From Rhabdornis inornatus (Eukaryota > Chordata > Aves > Passeriformes > Rhabdornithidae): a DNA stretch of 64,000 bases. The stretch spans positions 458,694 to 522,693 of the forward strand of contig VWZS01009594.1 in NCBI GenBank assembly GCA_013397075.1, given 5' to 3'. Positions 33,572-48,500 of the stretch are shown here, in pieces; positions within the stretch are counted from its first letter, which is position 1; each line of letters opens with the position of its first letter. Below the pieces are notes generated by a model that saw nothing but the letters and a program-made list of their open reading frames with translations, did no database searches and was not told where the DNA came from. Position numbers and translations under genes: made by a program.

Positions 33572-36500
33572 TCAGGGCCTGTTCTCCAGCTGGCCGTGCT
33601 TGACGCGCCAGGCCCAGCTGAGGCTGCAGTCGGGGGCCAGCGTGCACTGCAGCTCAATGCCCGAGTCGGGCACCTCCATGTCGTAGTGCACGGGCTGCCC
33701 CTCCTTGGTCACCAGGCTGAATGCGGGCACAGGGATCTGTGGGGCACAACACACACACCTCAGGGCACTTCCAGTCTCCTCCACAACATCCCACCCCTCA
33801 TTCACTTCCCAAGACAAGAACAGCTCCCAGGGAGGGGCTCGTGCTTGGCAGGAACATCCTGAACCCCACTCATAAGGAAATAGCTTGAAAATGGACTGGG
33901 CAGTGGCCACCCTGCTGCCAAAGTGCCTCCCTGGGCCATGGCTGGGGGTCCTGTGCTGCACATGTTTGGGCACCTGAGCTCCTCTCCAGCTATTTTGCTT
34001 TGTGATGTCCACAAGAACAGAGTCTAGAGAGAGACAGCACCACTGGAACATTTTCTGGACTGGTGAAACATCATTTAGAGATGATCCCATTTTACACCCA
34101 GATGAGTCACAGTCCCACAGACAGCCCAGAGTTTCTTTCAGAAACAGCCAAAGCAGCCCACAGTGAGGTTCACAGGAGTGTGCCAACATCTCCAACAGAA
34201 CAAGCTGGAAGCACCCCAGCCAACCACAGCTCATATCCTGAGCTGATGCTACTGCTCATGATGAAAAAAGCTATATAATGATTCTTTAGGGAGAGAGGAA
34301 AGAGTTCATAATTCTTTCTCTTTCTATAAAGAGGAGAAGGCTTTTTTAAGCTGCAGCACATGTGCTTTCTAAGATATAGATCCCTGTGCTCACTCTGACA
34401 ATTGGCACTGGCTTAACATTCAGGTTTGGTACTAGGTTTAGGCTGGATATTAGGGAAAATGTTATCACTGCAAGAGGGGACAAGCATTGAAACAGTCTGC
34501 CAAGGGCAGTGGTGGAATCAATCACTATCCCTGAAAAGGTTAAAAAAATTAGTAGATGTGGCTCTTGGAAATATGTTTTAGTGGGCCTGGTGGGATTTGG
34601 TCAAAGGTTGGACTTGATGATCTCGGAGGTCTTTTCCAACCTTAAAGATTCTGTGATTCAGAAAACATCCTCTGGGATGCACACTCATAACAGCAGCACT
34701 GAGGTTCTGCTTCTAAAGGTGTCCTAATGACACCTGAACCACTCCTGGGTCTCTTTGCCATTCAGGGGTTATGAGGCTGCAGTAGGGAAAAAATTGGTCC
34801 TCAAATGATGCACTGAACTCCAGTCTGTGTCTCACCTGGCTGCTTATCCCCGTGGCAATGTCTCCCACCTTTGTTCTGTGGAAATCCCTGATGTGCAAAT
34901 TTTCTCCACTTAGCAACTGGATCTGGATTTTCACTCCTGGAATGCACAAGAGATGTTTTAACTTCTGCTGAGCCACAAGGACCTCACAATCCACAGCAAA
35001 ACTGACTGACAAGGCACATACATGGGGAAAAATAAATTTTTGTCATTAAGGATTTAATTTATGTAGGTCTTTTGCTGTGCATGAGGCTTGCTGCAGACAG
35101 CAATGACTCACAGAGCAGAGCTGCATTTAGAAAGAAAGCAGCTGAAGTGATGTATTAATCTGCACAATATGCCCTCAAAATTCTGGGTAGATGCTTGTGG
35201 TTATAAAACACTCCTTGCACATAGAAACTGCATGAAGCAGGGCACACAGGCTCTGTGTGTTCAGAAGCTTCCCTGGATTTTACTCTACAGACCCAGTGCC
35301 TTCCACCCATCTGTGACTGGGGCAGACTGGGCCTCCTCACAACCCATCTTTAGAGGGTTTGTGCAACTGAAGGACAAAAGGAACTCAAAAACTCCATATC
35401 CAGCTTGTCTAGACAGTGAGAGGGTGATTGCTGGCCATTGACCCAGGTATGGAAATGCAGACCCACCATTGAAGCAGCTAGGAGTGTCCGTGTGCCGGCT
35501 GCGGCTCAGCAGGTTGTTCCAGCTGCAGCTCTGCCCCTCTGCTTGGCTGTTCCAGGAATGGATCCCAGAGCTCATGGTGTCCCTCAAGCTGTGAGAAGCC
35601 TTCATGGAGTTCTGCAGGAGTAAACACAACTTTGTCTAAGGCTCCTGAAGAAAATGAGCTGGCAGGAGATGAGTGTTAAAATAAGGTCAGGAGGAAAAAG
35701 GTGGAAACCCAGAGGGATTTAAGGGTGGGCCTTAGTCAACATTTATGTGCCATCTGGGAAAGCGAATGGATAGCAATGCAACAGTGTGCAGACATTATCA
35801 GATATTCTCAATAGTTAAATCAATCATGAGCTGAAAAGTTGGATGAGAAAAGAGAGGTTGTACTGATTGGCAGGAGAATTAAGCATCAGTTAAAATATTT
35901 GTCACTTACTGGCATTAGAAACATACAGGAAAAACAATTAACTGTACAAAACCAACCATAGACCATGTGCTGCTGCACTGTTGGGAAGGGTCTGTATTGT
36001 CCCAGTCAATCTGACATCAGCACATTGGTCTGAACCAGTCAAAAGTCAAGTTAAAGGTATGCAGGTGTCAGTGGGAAAAACCAAGCAGAGTCAGATGCCA
36101 CACTGCACACTGTGTGTGTCGACAGCTGAGCTGTGCAGAACTCCCTCAGTCCTCCTCAAAAAGCACTGGAAGACTGAGAAGAGAGATAAAAATAGGACAC
36201 AAAGCTGCTCCCAATCAGAACGGACTCCTGCAGATGCCAGGATGCACAAATTTGAGACTCAATGTCTTTGAAAACTGTGATTGAAGGGCTTTTGTCCTTC
36301 CCTGGTCCAACAAGGCTTATTCAGTGTTCCTCATTGGTGTTCCCTACCTTAGGAACACAAGAGAGAGCAAACCAATCTGATTGAAATTGGTATTTAAATA
36401 ACTAGGACTATGTATTCATTAGAATCAATGGGTTAAAATAAGGTTATGGAGAATAGATCCATAGGCTGGGAGCGAATATCCAAGATTTGGGGCTCTGTTT

Positions 36501-39500
36501 GCCTGTCCTACTCTGCTGGTCTTTCTCTAAACCTCCTACTGCTGGCCATGGCCAGGAAGAAGACCCTGCAAAGCTGCTTGGTGCAGCTCCTACTTCCATT
36601 ACTGCTTTCCCAGCTCCCGTCTCCTGCACACACAGGGTTGAGGCTGCTGAGATTTTCCATATCCACACACTTGAAGCTTCTGGTGAGGATGCAGCACAGG
36701 AGAGCCTCTGGAGGAAAGGATCCACAGGGAACCAAAGCACAGCTACAACCCTCAACACTCCACTGGGCATGAGCAAAGCTTTCTTCCCAAGGTGCTCCCC
36801 AGCAAACTGAGTGTCAGACAGCAGCAGCAAAGGTGAGAAATTCCAGATTTCTGTTGGTGACAGCTTCCAGTTTCCCCCAGGGGCCCAGCCAGCCCCCCCA
36901 TCCATCCCCACTCACCTTCTCACTGGCATCTGACACAAAGGGGCTGTCAATGCTGAGGCACGAAAGCATTTGCTCTTGTTCTTCCAGAGAGTAAGGCTGG
37001 GAAAGGCTGTTCAGAAACAGTTCTGCAGCAAAAGGAAGAGAGGGGAGACATTTCCCGTGATTCCATCCATGCCTCCCTGCTCTAATCACAGCTCTGCAAT
37101 TAATACCCAAAGCTTCTTCAGCAATATTTAATGAACATTCATCTTGGTGCCAGCAAAACCCAACACACAACTCTGCCATGCAGAGGTCACAGCCAGCACT
37201 GAGACACAGGGAAACTGAGCCAAGAGGACATGGATTGTGCAACAACATGCAAAATAGCACCCCAAATTTACCAGTTCTTGCCCATTATGTCTCCTGTGAG
37301 ATGTCACTCTAGATCCATCCACATTATCAAGGAAAGGTCAGACTCATGTACTCAGCTCTTACAAGTATCTGGATGTTTGTACTCCCTTATCTGGATACAA
37401 GTACTCACAAATACTGCAAATATTCCTGATAATATCCAGATATCCCATACATAACCAGCTCTTACAATGCTGCTGAGACCCAAAACCATTTGAGAAAGAA
37501 GCTGCCCATCAGCAAGCCCTAAAATTCCTTATTCCTCAGCTTCCTGACACAGTTACAATTCAAACCACTTTCTTCCTAAACTGGAAGCTTTCAATTCACC
37601 CAAAAAGACTAGAAAATATGGAAGAAAAGAAAAGTGGAAGTAGATTTATACTGGGGCAATGGAACTGGACAAATCACTGATTTCCACACTGAATTTACTG
37701 CTGGTTTTCAAACTCTGGATTGCTGTTGTAACCAAATTCCTCGGCTGATGGCTGTAGGTTTTCCAATGCCCAGAACAAAACAGTTGGAGGCTGATTTTAA
37801 CTGCACTGCTTTGCTTGACATCTGCCATTCCTTTATTTTTATCCTGGCTTACCTCAATTTAAAAAAAAAAAAAAAGTTTGAACCTAAAATTCCAGATGAA
37901 GTTGGAATTCTGATTCTGTTTACATAGTGCAAACAAGCACAAGTCTGAAACAGGCTGTTTTCTAAGAGGTTCCTGCACCTCTCTCAGAAGGTTCCCCCCT
38001 GTTCAGGGGGAAGGAAATTCTATTCACTCCCTTTGTTGCACATTGAATTGGTTAAGAACTATTAGTTTTGGTAGTCTGAAGGAAGGTTGAGCAATTTGTG
38101 TAACGAGAAAGGAACTGTGAGCAAAATGACATCCAAGCTGAAAACCCATAAATAACTGTCAACAAACGAAGAGAAAGCAGCTGTATTTTTATCCTGCTCT
38201 TGAGAAAAAAAAAAAAAAAAAAAGCTGAATTCCTCCCCTAGCCTAGTGCTCACCAATTTCCAGCTGCTGAAGTTCTTGCTCTGAAATGGTTGTGGCTCTT
38301 TCCACATGGCTGCAGGTCTTCAGGGGCAGAGGAGTCGAGGAGAGAGGTGGGGGATCACAGGTCTCAGGTAACTCCTTGCCCTCATTCCAGTGGGGTCCCT
38401 CAACCTCCTCTGCTTGCTCCAGAGACGGAGGTGGTAGCACTGGGCTGGCACAGGAAACTTTGACTGACAGTTTTGGGTCAGAACCAGTCTCAGAAACTGG
38501 GCTCACTGTGGGGGACAGGGATGTCTGTGCACTGTTTTCTTTGTTCAAGGATAAATGTCTGGGCTCTCTGTATTCACCTTTCCAGGGGCTTCTCACACCT
38601 CCCACTACAAAAAGCAAAAAGGACACAAATATTATCAAATAAAGCAAAAAAAAAAGAGGTAAAAGTTTTCCTTTGCTATAAGAATTTTTGAAGTGTATTT
38701 GCTGTAAAATGCCCAGCTTCTCCAAAAGGTAAAACCAGATCGCCTCCACAAATTCTTGCTGTATTACAGAAGGATTAAGTTGAAATAAATCAGCAATGGT
38801 GTCGGGGCAAAACTGAACCACAAGTATGAGTTACAGCTAAGGATGCAATAAAGCTCTGCTGGCAGTTGTGCTGCATACCAGGATCCAGGTGCAGCTGATG
38901 CGTCAGCTGACAGGAGCCCAGGCACAGCACCTGAACAAACCCACAGAGAGCTCACCTCCTTCAGCAGAGAAGGAAGAAGAGCATGTGACAGCACGCAGGA
39001 AATTATCTTTTATTTGGGTGACAAACACTTGGCTGCAGGCAAAAGCCATCAACCCAAAATATGCATCAATGCTGTGAAAATGATGACAATAAAACAGGCT
39101 GGTGTTTCCCAAAGGAACAGCACCAGCAACTCTCCCAGTGGGAATATGAACGTTCAGCCACATCAGTTACATCAGGACATTTCTACCTTCCTCAAGTGCC
39201 ACACTGGTCTTAGTTTTGAGCTCTGATGCAGATGCCCTGTGCAGAGGCTCCTTCTCCAGCCCCAGCTTAATAATCTCAGCAGTGAGAGGGTTGCAGGAAG
39301 GTGGAATTTCCCTCAGAGGAGGCGGCTCTTTAGCGATCTGTGTAACAAACAGGAAGTGAAAGAGGTTAGACCAGAGAGGCTTAATTTGATTTCAGGAAGG
39401 TTCTTCCCACCCCAACAGCATTTCCAACTGAAATGAAAGCATTAAATGAGACCTGAACAGTAATTTTATTACAGCTGAATGGTTAAAAGTCACACCCAAG

Positions 39501-42500
39501 TCGGGAGCAGGGTAGAAAAGAACAGCCCAAGCAGAGCAGGCACAGGGAAAGCTCAGCTCCCAAAGCAAGGCTGGCATCCTGTCAGATGCCCAGCTGGCTC
39601 CCAGCCATCACCCCGAGGCCAGTGCTCCCTGGCCAGCAGTAACAAGCTCTGGCAGCTCACAGAGGCTGGGTCACTCACCTTCAGGCACAGAGGGTGGTTG
39701 TAATACTGGGTCCAGGGGTGGCAGCCGTTGAGCATGTGCAGCATCATACAGCAGCTGCTCCACACGTCCACCTTGGAGTCACAGCGCTTCCCCATCACCA
39801 CCTCTGGGGCCATGTGGGTCTCTGTGCCAGGCACATAGTTCCCTAAAAGCATCCAGGAGAAAACTCACATCGCATGCAGGCAAGAGAACTGCTCCAGTGC
39901 CACTGGTAGGAGGCCCAAGGCAGAATCCCTCTCTTTTCAGCTCAAGTGAGACTTGTGTCAGCTTCATAGAATGGACTGGTTTGGGTGGGAAGTGACCTTA
40001 AAGCTCATCCAGTGCCACCCCTGCCATGGGCAGGGACACCTTCCAGTATCCCAGGTTGCTCCAAACCCCATCCAGCCTGGCCTTGGACACTGCCAGGGAC
40101 GCAGGCACAGACACTGCTGCTCTGGGCAACCTATGCCAGGGCCTCCCCACCCTTATAGGGAAGAACTTCTTCTCAGTATCCCACCTATCCCTGTCCTCTG
40201 GCAGTGGAAAGCCATTCCCCCTTGTCCTGTCCTTCCAGGCCGTTGTTCCAAGTCCCTCTCCAGCTCTCTTGGAATCCCTTTAGGCATTGGAAGGGGCTCT
40301 GAGGTCTCCTCTGAGCCTTCTCTTCTCCAGGCTGAACAATCTGAGCTCTCCCAGCTTTTGTCCATAGCAGAGGGGCTCCACCTTAATCCGAAAAGCAGTA
40401 TTGTGTGTTTTTAGAAGCTGTTCCCTCTCAGACCCATCCCTTATACACAGAATAGGGATTAAACTTCCCTTTCAAGCAAATCTGGGAGGAAAAACATGAG
40501 CTTGACTTTAGAAAATGTACCCTTCTCTTTCAACAGCTGCATGAAGAAGCATGGTTAAGTTGTCAAAAAAAAGGAATTTTGCCTTAGTGGCGGTCAGGAC
40601 TCTTCCCCACTATTTAGTGAGGTTACATGACAAGTCAGAATAGGATTTTAAAGTTTCAGTGTGGTTTCTTGCAGGGACAAAACACTGAATGCAGCATGCT
40701 GACATAATCTTACAAAAACCCTTCTAGCCTGGGAGATAAGGACCATCACCTGCCAAATTTCAGGTCATTTTGGCTGTCAGTGGGATGCCTCACAGTAATA
40801 CCAATAAATGAGACACCCTGAGCAATGCTCAGCCTGGAAAGCGCAGTTGCTTGCAAATCAGCCACATGTAAATGTTCACAAGAAAGAATGAGTCAGAAGG
40901 GCAATTCTTCAGAAGAGCAGCAGCAAAGCCTCACCTGTGACCAAGCACTTTCCCAGCCCGTCTGGGTGCAGGTGAGCAGAGTGGCCAAAGTCACACAGGA
41001 GGGCCCTGCTCCCATCATCTGACAGCAGCACGTTCTCCGCTGCCAACAAGAAGGGTTCCATTAGTCTCCTCTGGATTAGGAGATGGGAAAAACACTCAAA
41101 AGCACACAGAGCTACAGTTTTTTAAGGCCAAAGGATTTATTTCTCCTGTCACTGGCTTAAGCAAGTACAGAGCTGTAATTATCTCTTATAAACTACCAAT
41201 TACCTGCCCTGGAGATTCTTGTAGCCCAGTGGTGGGGCAGCCCGGGCAAGCAGCCTGGCAGAGCCACGGGGTGACAAGAAGAGGTGACAAATATGATATT
41301 CCCAGCAGTCTAGAACCAAGGGAAACTCTAATTTCAAACATAGATCTGAAAATCTAGGCAGTAGATCCCATTACTTTAGTAAGTAAACCCATAATTTAAT
41401 CTCCAAGCAGTTTGCCTCTTCTAAGAAAAGGGAAGAACAAGGTACTTCAAACACTTTCCTACCTTTGACATCACCATGGAGAATGTTTTGAGCATGAAGA
41501 TACTCCAGACCCTCTAACACCTGGCCCAGGTAGCTGAGAGCTCTGTCCTCTGGCAGGCAGCCACTCTGTTTAATGAGTTGCCCTAATGAGCCACCTAGGA
41601 AGGAATCCAAGGAATCCATGTTAGCTTATCTTTAAATTCTCCCCAGGATCATTAGCATCCCTTGTTGTTTCCATTGAAAAAATGAGATTTTCCAGGTATG
41701 ACAGCACATCTTCCACATATGGCTCTGTTCCTTTTGTTTATTCCCAGAGTTTTTGCAGCCCACAAAAACAGGCCCTGTTCATATGGTTTGGTGCTTAGTG
41801 TCAGTTTAACACTGTTGCTTTGGAGCAAAAGCAACTGCTCTGTGGTCAGAAGAGCCATTTCTAGGTGTTACTGACCACCAGCTCATTCTTCACAGCCTGT
41901 TTTGCATGGTTCTGGCCAGAAAAAGAACACCAGGCAATGGAATCATCTCGGTCTGATTGGACAGGATCTCCTTTTCCAGGGCAATGCACCCCACTGGTGT
42001 CCTGCAAATCAACAGGAAGCACAAACCAGCCCCAGCCACGTTTTACTGGGAAAAAGAGATACCTTCAACTGGAGTGAGGCAGGACTGGGAATTATTCCCC
42101 TCACAGTAAGCCTTTTACAGGCATTACATACAGCCATCCCAACCCATTGGGGAATTCACACCAGGAATATTCTGGATGCATTGAGGAATTAACAGATTCA
42201 TATTGGGGCAGGAGGAAGAAGAAATCAATGTGCACTAGACAGTGCCAGTTGTGCTTCCTTGGTGCTGTGTGGGAAGACAGGTTGAAAGGATAGTCCAGAA
42301 GGCAATCTCTCCTGATGAATTACAGCTGATAATTAATAAATATAATAAAATACAGTACTAATTACTGAGGAGTGGAAACATCTGTGCCTGCCCAATGAGG
42401 TTGGGTGTTACAAAAGAGTGGGTTTGCTGGCCATCAGTTACAGTTTGAGTTGGAGCCTGAGACCCAGTCTGCTGCAGTTTGGGATGGAGCATGCTGGCTG

Positions 42501-45500
42501 TGCTGTGAGCAGGTAAGGGACAGATAAGGTAAGAAGATGTTGTGTGAGGGACAGACAGGTTAAGTGGCCAGGAAAGAGACAGGTTGGGGTTTAGCCAGTT
42601 ATGCAGAGAGGAGAGAAGGAGTCAGAGCTGTGTGGAGCTGCCTGTAAGGGAAGGAGTCAGAGTTGTCAGAAAGAAATACACTGAAAAGAAGGCATGTAAA
42701 ATTTTCTAATAAAAGACTGGTGGTGATGCCAGTCATGTCCATCCCAACATAATTGCACCAGTGCTGTCCCCTGCTCACCCTCCATCAGCTTCATGAAGAT
42801 GGTGACCCAGGGGCCCTCCTTGACAGCACCGTACAGGGGCACCACGCTGGGGCTGGTCACGGCCGCGCACGTCGTCAGCTCCTCGGCACGGAAATGTTCC
42901 ACCTGCACCTACAGAAACAGGGAGGCACTGAGCAAATCCTGGCATGGACCCTCACACAACTTTCCCTCTCTGGTGGCTGTGTGACAGCAGAGGCACCAGA
43001 GAGGGTTAACTGGGCTTGATGGTCTTGGAGGGCTTTTCCAAACTTGTGTGACCTTCCCTAACAGAACCAAGGGAGAGCAGCAAGAAGTGGGAACACTCAG
43101 GATGATAAACCCTCAATGTTTAAGGGAAGTGAAAATTCATCACAAGAGACGCCAGCTTGCAATAACTCCAGATTACAGCTGAGGATGGGTACCCTTCAGG
43201 AGGACAGTAATTTCTGTCTCGGTAAAAAGGTAGTTTTGACAACTGAACATGTTCTGCTTTTATAAAAGATAAGGAAAAAACCCCTGAGAATGGTGCAAAA
43301 CTTGGCAAAAATTCAACCCCCCCAAAGCAGGAAGGAATATAAAATATGCCCACAAGCAGTGATCTGCATGATCACCTTGTTAGGTAGTGTTCATCCTGCA
43401 AATGGTTAAAGAAAACTCTATTCTCTAAGTTCAGCCAAACTAAATAAAACAAGAATTTGCTGAAGTCCAGAAGGAAAACATGAGTCATGAAGATTCTGGT
43501 GGGAAAAAGATGCATCATGTTTCTTCTCTGTCAGCAATCCAGCTATAGCTGGTTTTCTTTCATCTCAAGAATTTGGAGAGCAGGTGCTTCCAACACCAAG
43601 TCTGGTGCAAGAAAGTGAGGTGGTGCCCTCCTGTCACAGGGAGGCAGCAGGAACTGCAGACATCTACTCATGGAAAATGAAATAGAGCATAGAGAAGTGT
43701 CCAATTTGCATGTTAGAACTCTATGCTTTCAGAGTGTGATCTAAGAAGATGCATTTCTGATATAAAGAAGCATCATTTATCCTTCAGTAATTAGGGGGGT
43801 AAAATGACATTTTGAAAGACTTCAGCTTCTCCTACTTTCATGTTTCCCTTTTCAGCACAACCATCCTCCTTCCTGAAAATACACCCCACAAGGCACAGCT
43901 ACTTCTCCCAAGACTGTGGATTTGCCAAATGGATAATACATTTAAATAGCTACACACTGACAGGAAACAGGCTGCTTATGTCACCACAAGATTTCACACC
44001 TGAACTGTGAGGATGCAAAACAAGAACTCATTTTCTACATGCTTGAGAGATATTTGTTTCTATAGCTGACAACTGAATGGTGATGAAATGGTTAAATAAA
44101 TATACACACTGGCTTGCCTTGCCCCTTAGATCTTTCCACAGGGAGCATAGCAAGCTGGGCCCAGCATAAATGGGGGAAAAATGAACATTTTAAACTGAAA
44201 AATGCAAGTTACAGTTCTTTTTTGCACACAATATTTTTGTACTTGAAGCAAACACTTCCCACATGAAGTTTCTAGTGAAGTAATGTGAGAAACATCAGTT
44301 CACAGGGTTGATGAAACTATTCAAGTGTAAGTTCTAATAAAATAGTTTACATTTTCATAATCTCCTTGCATTATCCCTCTGTCTGCATCTCTGAGGCCCC
44401 CACAGCAGCCCACAAATCAATGCCCTGATCCAAGTTATATTCCACACACTTCCTACATCCTGTGACAATGGCATATCCTGGAGAACAAGTTATAGTGCCA
44501 GCTTCTGGAAAAACACATATCCTTTGCTGCATCTGGAGCAGCAGCACTTCAGAACAATGTGCCAGCATTGCAGCTGACACTGAGGAGATGAAAGCTCTGT
44601 TTTCAGAGACTACTGACTGCCTTGGGTTTTTCCTACTTTATTCCTTTTTCAACAGGGAAATAAATACCCGCCATGTAACCATTTACAGCAGACATGGTTT
44701 GAGATAAGAATAGTCAGATAACAGACAACCCACGAGGCTGTTGCTCCCCTACAGTCACTCACAGTCATTCAGAAATCTCTACTCTTGCCTCAGCACCCAG
44801 GATGCCTTTCACCACACTTTAAAGCCAAATGAGCTTATTTCTGGCTGCTGAGCTTGGCCCTTATGCACATGCATGTCCTCCATCTGCTTCTCTCTCTGCC
44901 ATCACCCTGAAGCTTTCCCTTGGACACAACAGCAGCACTTCAATGTGACTTTAGTCAGGACTCTTAGTCCTGACTAAAGAGGACCTGGGAAGAGATTTCT
45001 CTCTATGTGCTGTCTTGCCAGGACCCCCCTTCTCTCACAAACAATTACCTTCTTGGCAGCACACTGAAATCCTGTCTGCTTGTCCTCTATCTTGTACACT
45101 TCCCCAAAAGAGCCAATACCCAAGGAACCATGGCACTTGGTCCAGTGAACCTCTTCTCGGTACTCGTAATCCACCGGCTTCAGCTTCTGGAAGGCCAAAC
45201 AGAAAACAAGATGAAGCAAGGAAAGAGACACTTAAATGCTGAGCTGCACAGACAGAGATCAACATTCTCAGAAGCAGCACAAGTACAGATACCACAGCAC
45301 CTCTCTAGAAGTCCCAGTACAAGATTACTTCTCGACAGGCTTGAGATGAAACCATACAGGATCAACCCACTTGATTTCTGTGGTCTCTGTTAGTTCTAAA
45401 TAAGTGAACCCCAGTGTTGTAAAAAAGGCCACCAGGACTTGGACGGCTGTGGAGCTCTATGTTCCTCCCTTCTCATGCAGGACATAACTGCAAAGCTGAA

Positions 45501-48500
45501 TCCTACATCTAACCCAGATTCCTGTGACTAAATGCAGACACTGTGTGAAAGCTTTTCTGCAGTCAGCAGATGGAGACTGTGCCTTAGGTGGCAGTGTGAA
45601 CACGTTCAGACAGGTAGGGGCACCTTGAACTCCACAGACCATACTGACAGGGTCACACTGACCCCAGGGAAGTCCTCCAGGAGGACTTTAAAGTTTTGAG
45701 AGAGAACTGAATTCAGAAGTGAATCACGTTCCCTATGATTCAAATGCATTTCTGTGCCCAGGCCCCGTGCTTGCTGGTCCCAGCAGAGGCACAGACTGGC
45801 CTCCTGCACCTCCCCTTCTACCCAGCCCTGGTTTCTGTCACACTCTAGCTCATCCAGAGCCAATAAATATTGCAGCCTGGCTGAACAGATTGGGCTCTTC
45901 TCCAGCAAACAGAGGACATGGTTGAAGACTGACTAAGCACAGAACCACTGCTCAGAGACAGGCCTGCATGTCTGGCGACTGAGCACAGCACAGAGCCAGC
46001 AGTCTGAGACAGGCAGGACTTTAATTCCTGCAGGAAACAGCTCTGTACTGTTATCTGGCAGCTTCAACCAGATCCAGAACCATTCAGAAATCACAGGTTT
46101 AGATGCAGATTATCCCTCTCCCAAAGCCCTGGAGAAACTCAGCCTCCCACACCCCAGAGAGTGGCTCAGATCACCTCGTTCAGCAGCACGCCTTCATTTT
46201 CACTCTCTTCATGGAATTGTTCCTTCAGCTCCAGCCCACCTCCTCTCCACGTCTTGGCCAGGCTGGCTAAATTTTGTGGTTCACCAAAACTCACACTCCC
46301 CTTCAAGGCATCTACCAAATACTCTTCCACAGAAAGCTTGTCTGAACTGGTTTGCACAGACTGGTTGATACATTTGGTGAAATTATATTCTAAGTTTAGG
46401 CCAGAGAAGTGACTGTCTTGATAGTTGAGGTCACCATGGAAGTATGTGTCCAGAGCTTTTTGCTTCATGGCATGAAGAGGATTGTCCACATGTAGGAAAT
46501 GGGGGGAAAGAATGTTGTAGGGAAAAGGATGGAGAGTCTCAGGCTGGGGAACAGTGTCCCTCTGTTTCCAAACATGATTAAGGCACTGAATAGGGCTGAT
46601 CAGCTTGTGCAGTTCTGTTTTGTATTGGCTCCTTGGGGAATGGAGTTTGCCCATGGACAAAGAGGCATGGGCAGGCTTCTCAAAAGACAGTGGATCATAG
46701 CCCAAGTCCTTGTTAAATTCAGGAACCCAAAAACTGTTTCTGTAAAGAGTACTTTGGTGGGATTCATCCTCCTAGAAAACAAAACCAAACAGCTGAGCAG
46801 GAACCTCGATACACACACCAAAATTCACCCAAGAGCTGTTAGGAGTTTGCAGGGACAGTACAAAAGGAAGGTTGAAGATTCTCACCTGGACAGGAATTGG
46901 GGTGCAGCTCTCCTGTTCTGGAGTTCTTGGACTTCTCCTGCCAGCAGTCACAGGCTGTCCTTTCAGCTTGGATCTTTTCTTGTGCCGTTTCTTCTTGGCC
47001 CTGCCCCGGTGCCTCCCTCTCCAGGTGGGTGCCATCCTGCCCTCCGTGGCATGGGCCACATTGTTGGGGATGTGATCAAGGCTGTCCGAGCGGCTGCTGG
47101 AAACCAGAACACAGCAGGGCTCTGAGATGGGACAGTGCAAGCACAGCTCAGATGACACCTCTGACCCACAGAAAGAGAATCAGCACCTCTGCAAACTCAA
47201 CAGAGAACTAAAACACAACTTCCTGCCTTCTAATAGGGGTAAGTTCAAGGTCCAGGCACAGCAGCACCTCTATTGTATGAAAGAAATGGTGGGGTGTGGG
47301 AGGAACAAAACGTTATAGTGCTACAAATTCTGGAAGAACAAGACTGGAATGAACAATCACAGAATGGTTTGGGTTGGAAGGGATCTTAAAGCCCATCCAC
47401 TGCTACTCCCTGCCATGGGCAGGGACACCTTCCACCATCCCAAGTGGCTCCCAGCCCCGTCTAACTGGCCTTGGACACTGCCAGGGGTCCAGGGGCAGCC
47501 ACAGCTGCTCTGGGCACCCTGTGCCAGGGCCTGCCCACCCTCCCAGGGAACAATTCCTTCCCAATATCCCATCCATCCCTGCCTTCTGGCAGTGGGAAGC
47601 CATTCCCTGTGTCCTGTCACTCTAGCTCCTTTGTCTAAGTCCCTCTCCAGCTTTCTTTTATGTCTCTTTTGTGAACATAGTGAAGTAGAGGGGATAGCAT
47701 TGCATGTCTCCAGGCTGCTCTGAGACAGTTTGTGGTTGGTTTCTAGGGAACACAGAGATGATGTATAAATGCAGTCTAGTTTAAAGAATTATTAAAATGA
47801 ATAAATGTGTTCATAATATCAATGCCTGCTCTAATTTGAAGGAAAAGAGCTTTGCACAGAGAACAGGGATGACTAAGTGCATGTGAATAAAACAGCTTCA
47901 AAAAGCCAAAATGTGCTGGCTTGTAAAACACAATACTACAACATGATTTCTAAGAATCCACAGATATACACAACACTCCAGCTGGGATCTGCACAAAGAG
48001 ATCTCACTCAAGAGATCACTCTCAAGAGTGATATTTGCCTGCAGTTACTCAGGCTCAGAAAGAGACGGTCACTAAGGTTCCTTCTAACTCAAACCATTCT
48101 GTGATTCCATGATTCAATACCAATCATAGCAGTTGGATTTTTAAAATTAAGCTCTAAGAGAAAATAACATTTTTGATCTTCAAATGAAGCAATTACTCCA
48201 TTGACTCGGAACAGTTCTGATACATTCCTCTGCCTTTCCTGATCAGTGATGCAGGGCACAGCCACTCTTTCCATCTTCTCCTGATATTTTACTGCTAAAA
48301 GATGCCATAAGTAGAGTTCTGGCTGATGGCATCAGCACAGTGCCTTGAGCCTGAACACACAGCTGGTGTGCATCCCACAAAACCCCAGATCCCATATAAA
48401 CCCCTCAGAAACTGGTCACTTTGCACTTCTCAGATGGTTCATGGGACCACATCATAAAGCCACTGGGCAGTGCCAAACCACACACCCCACAAGGTGTCTG

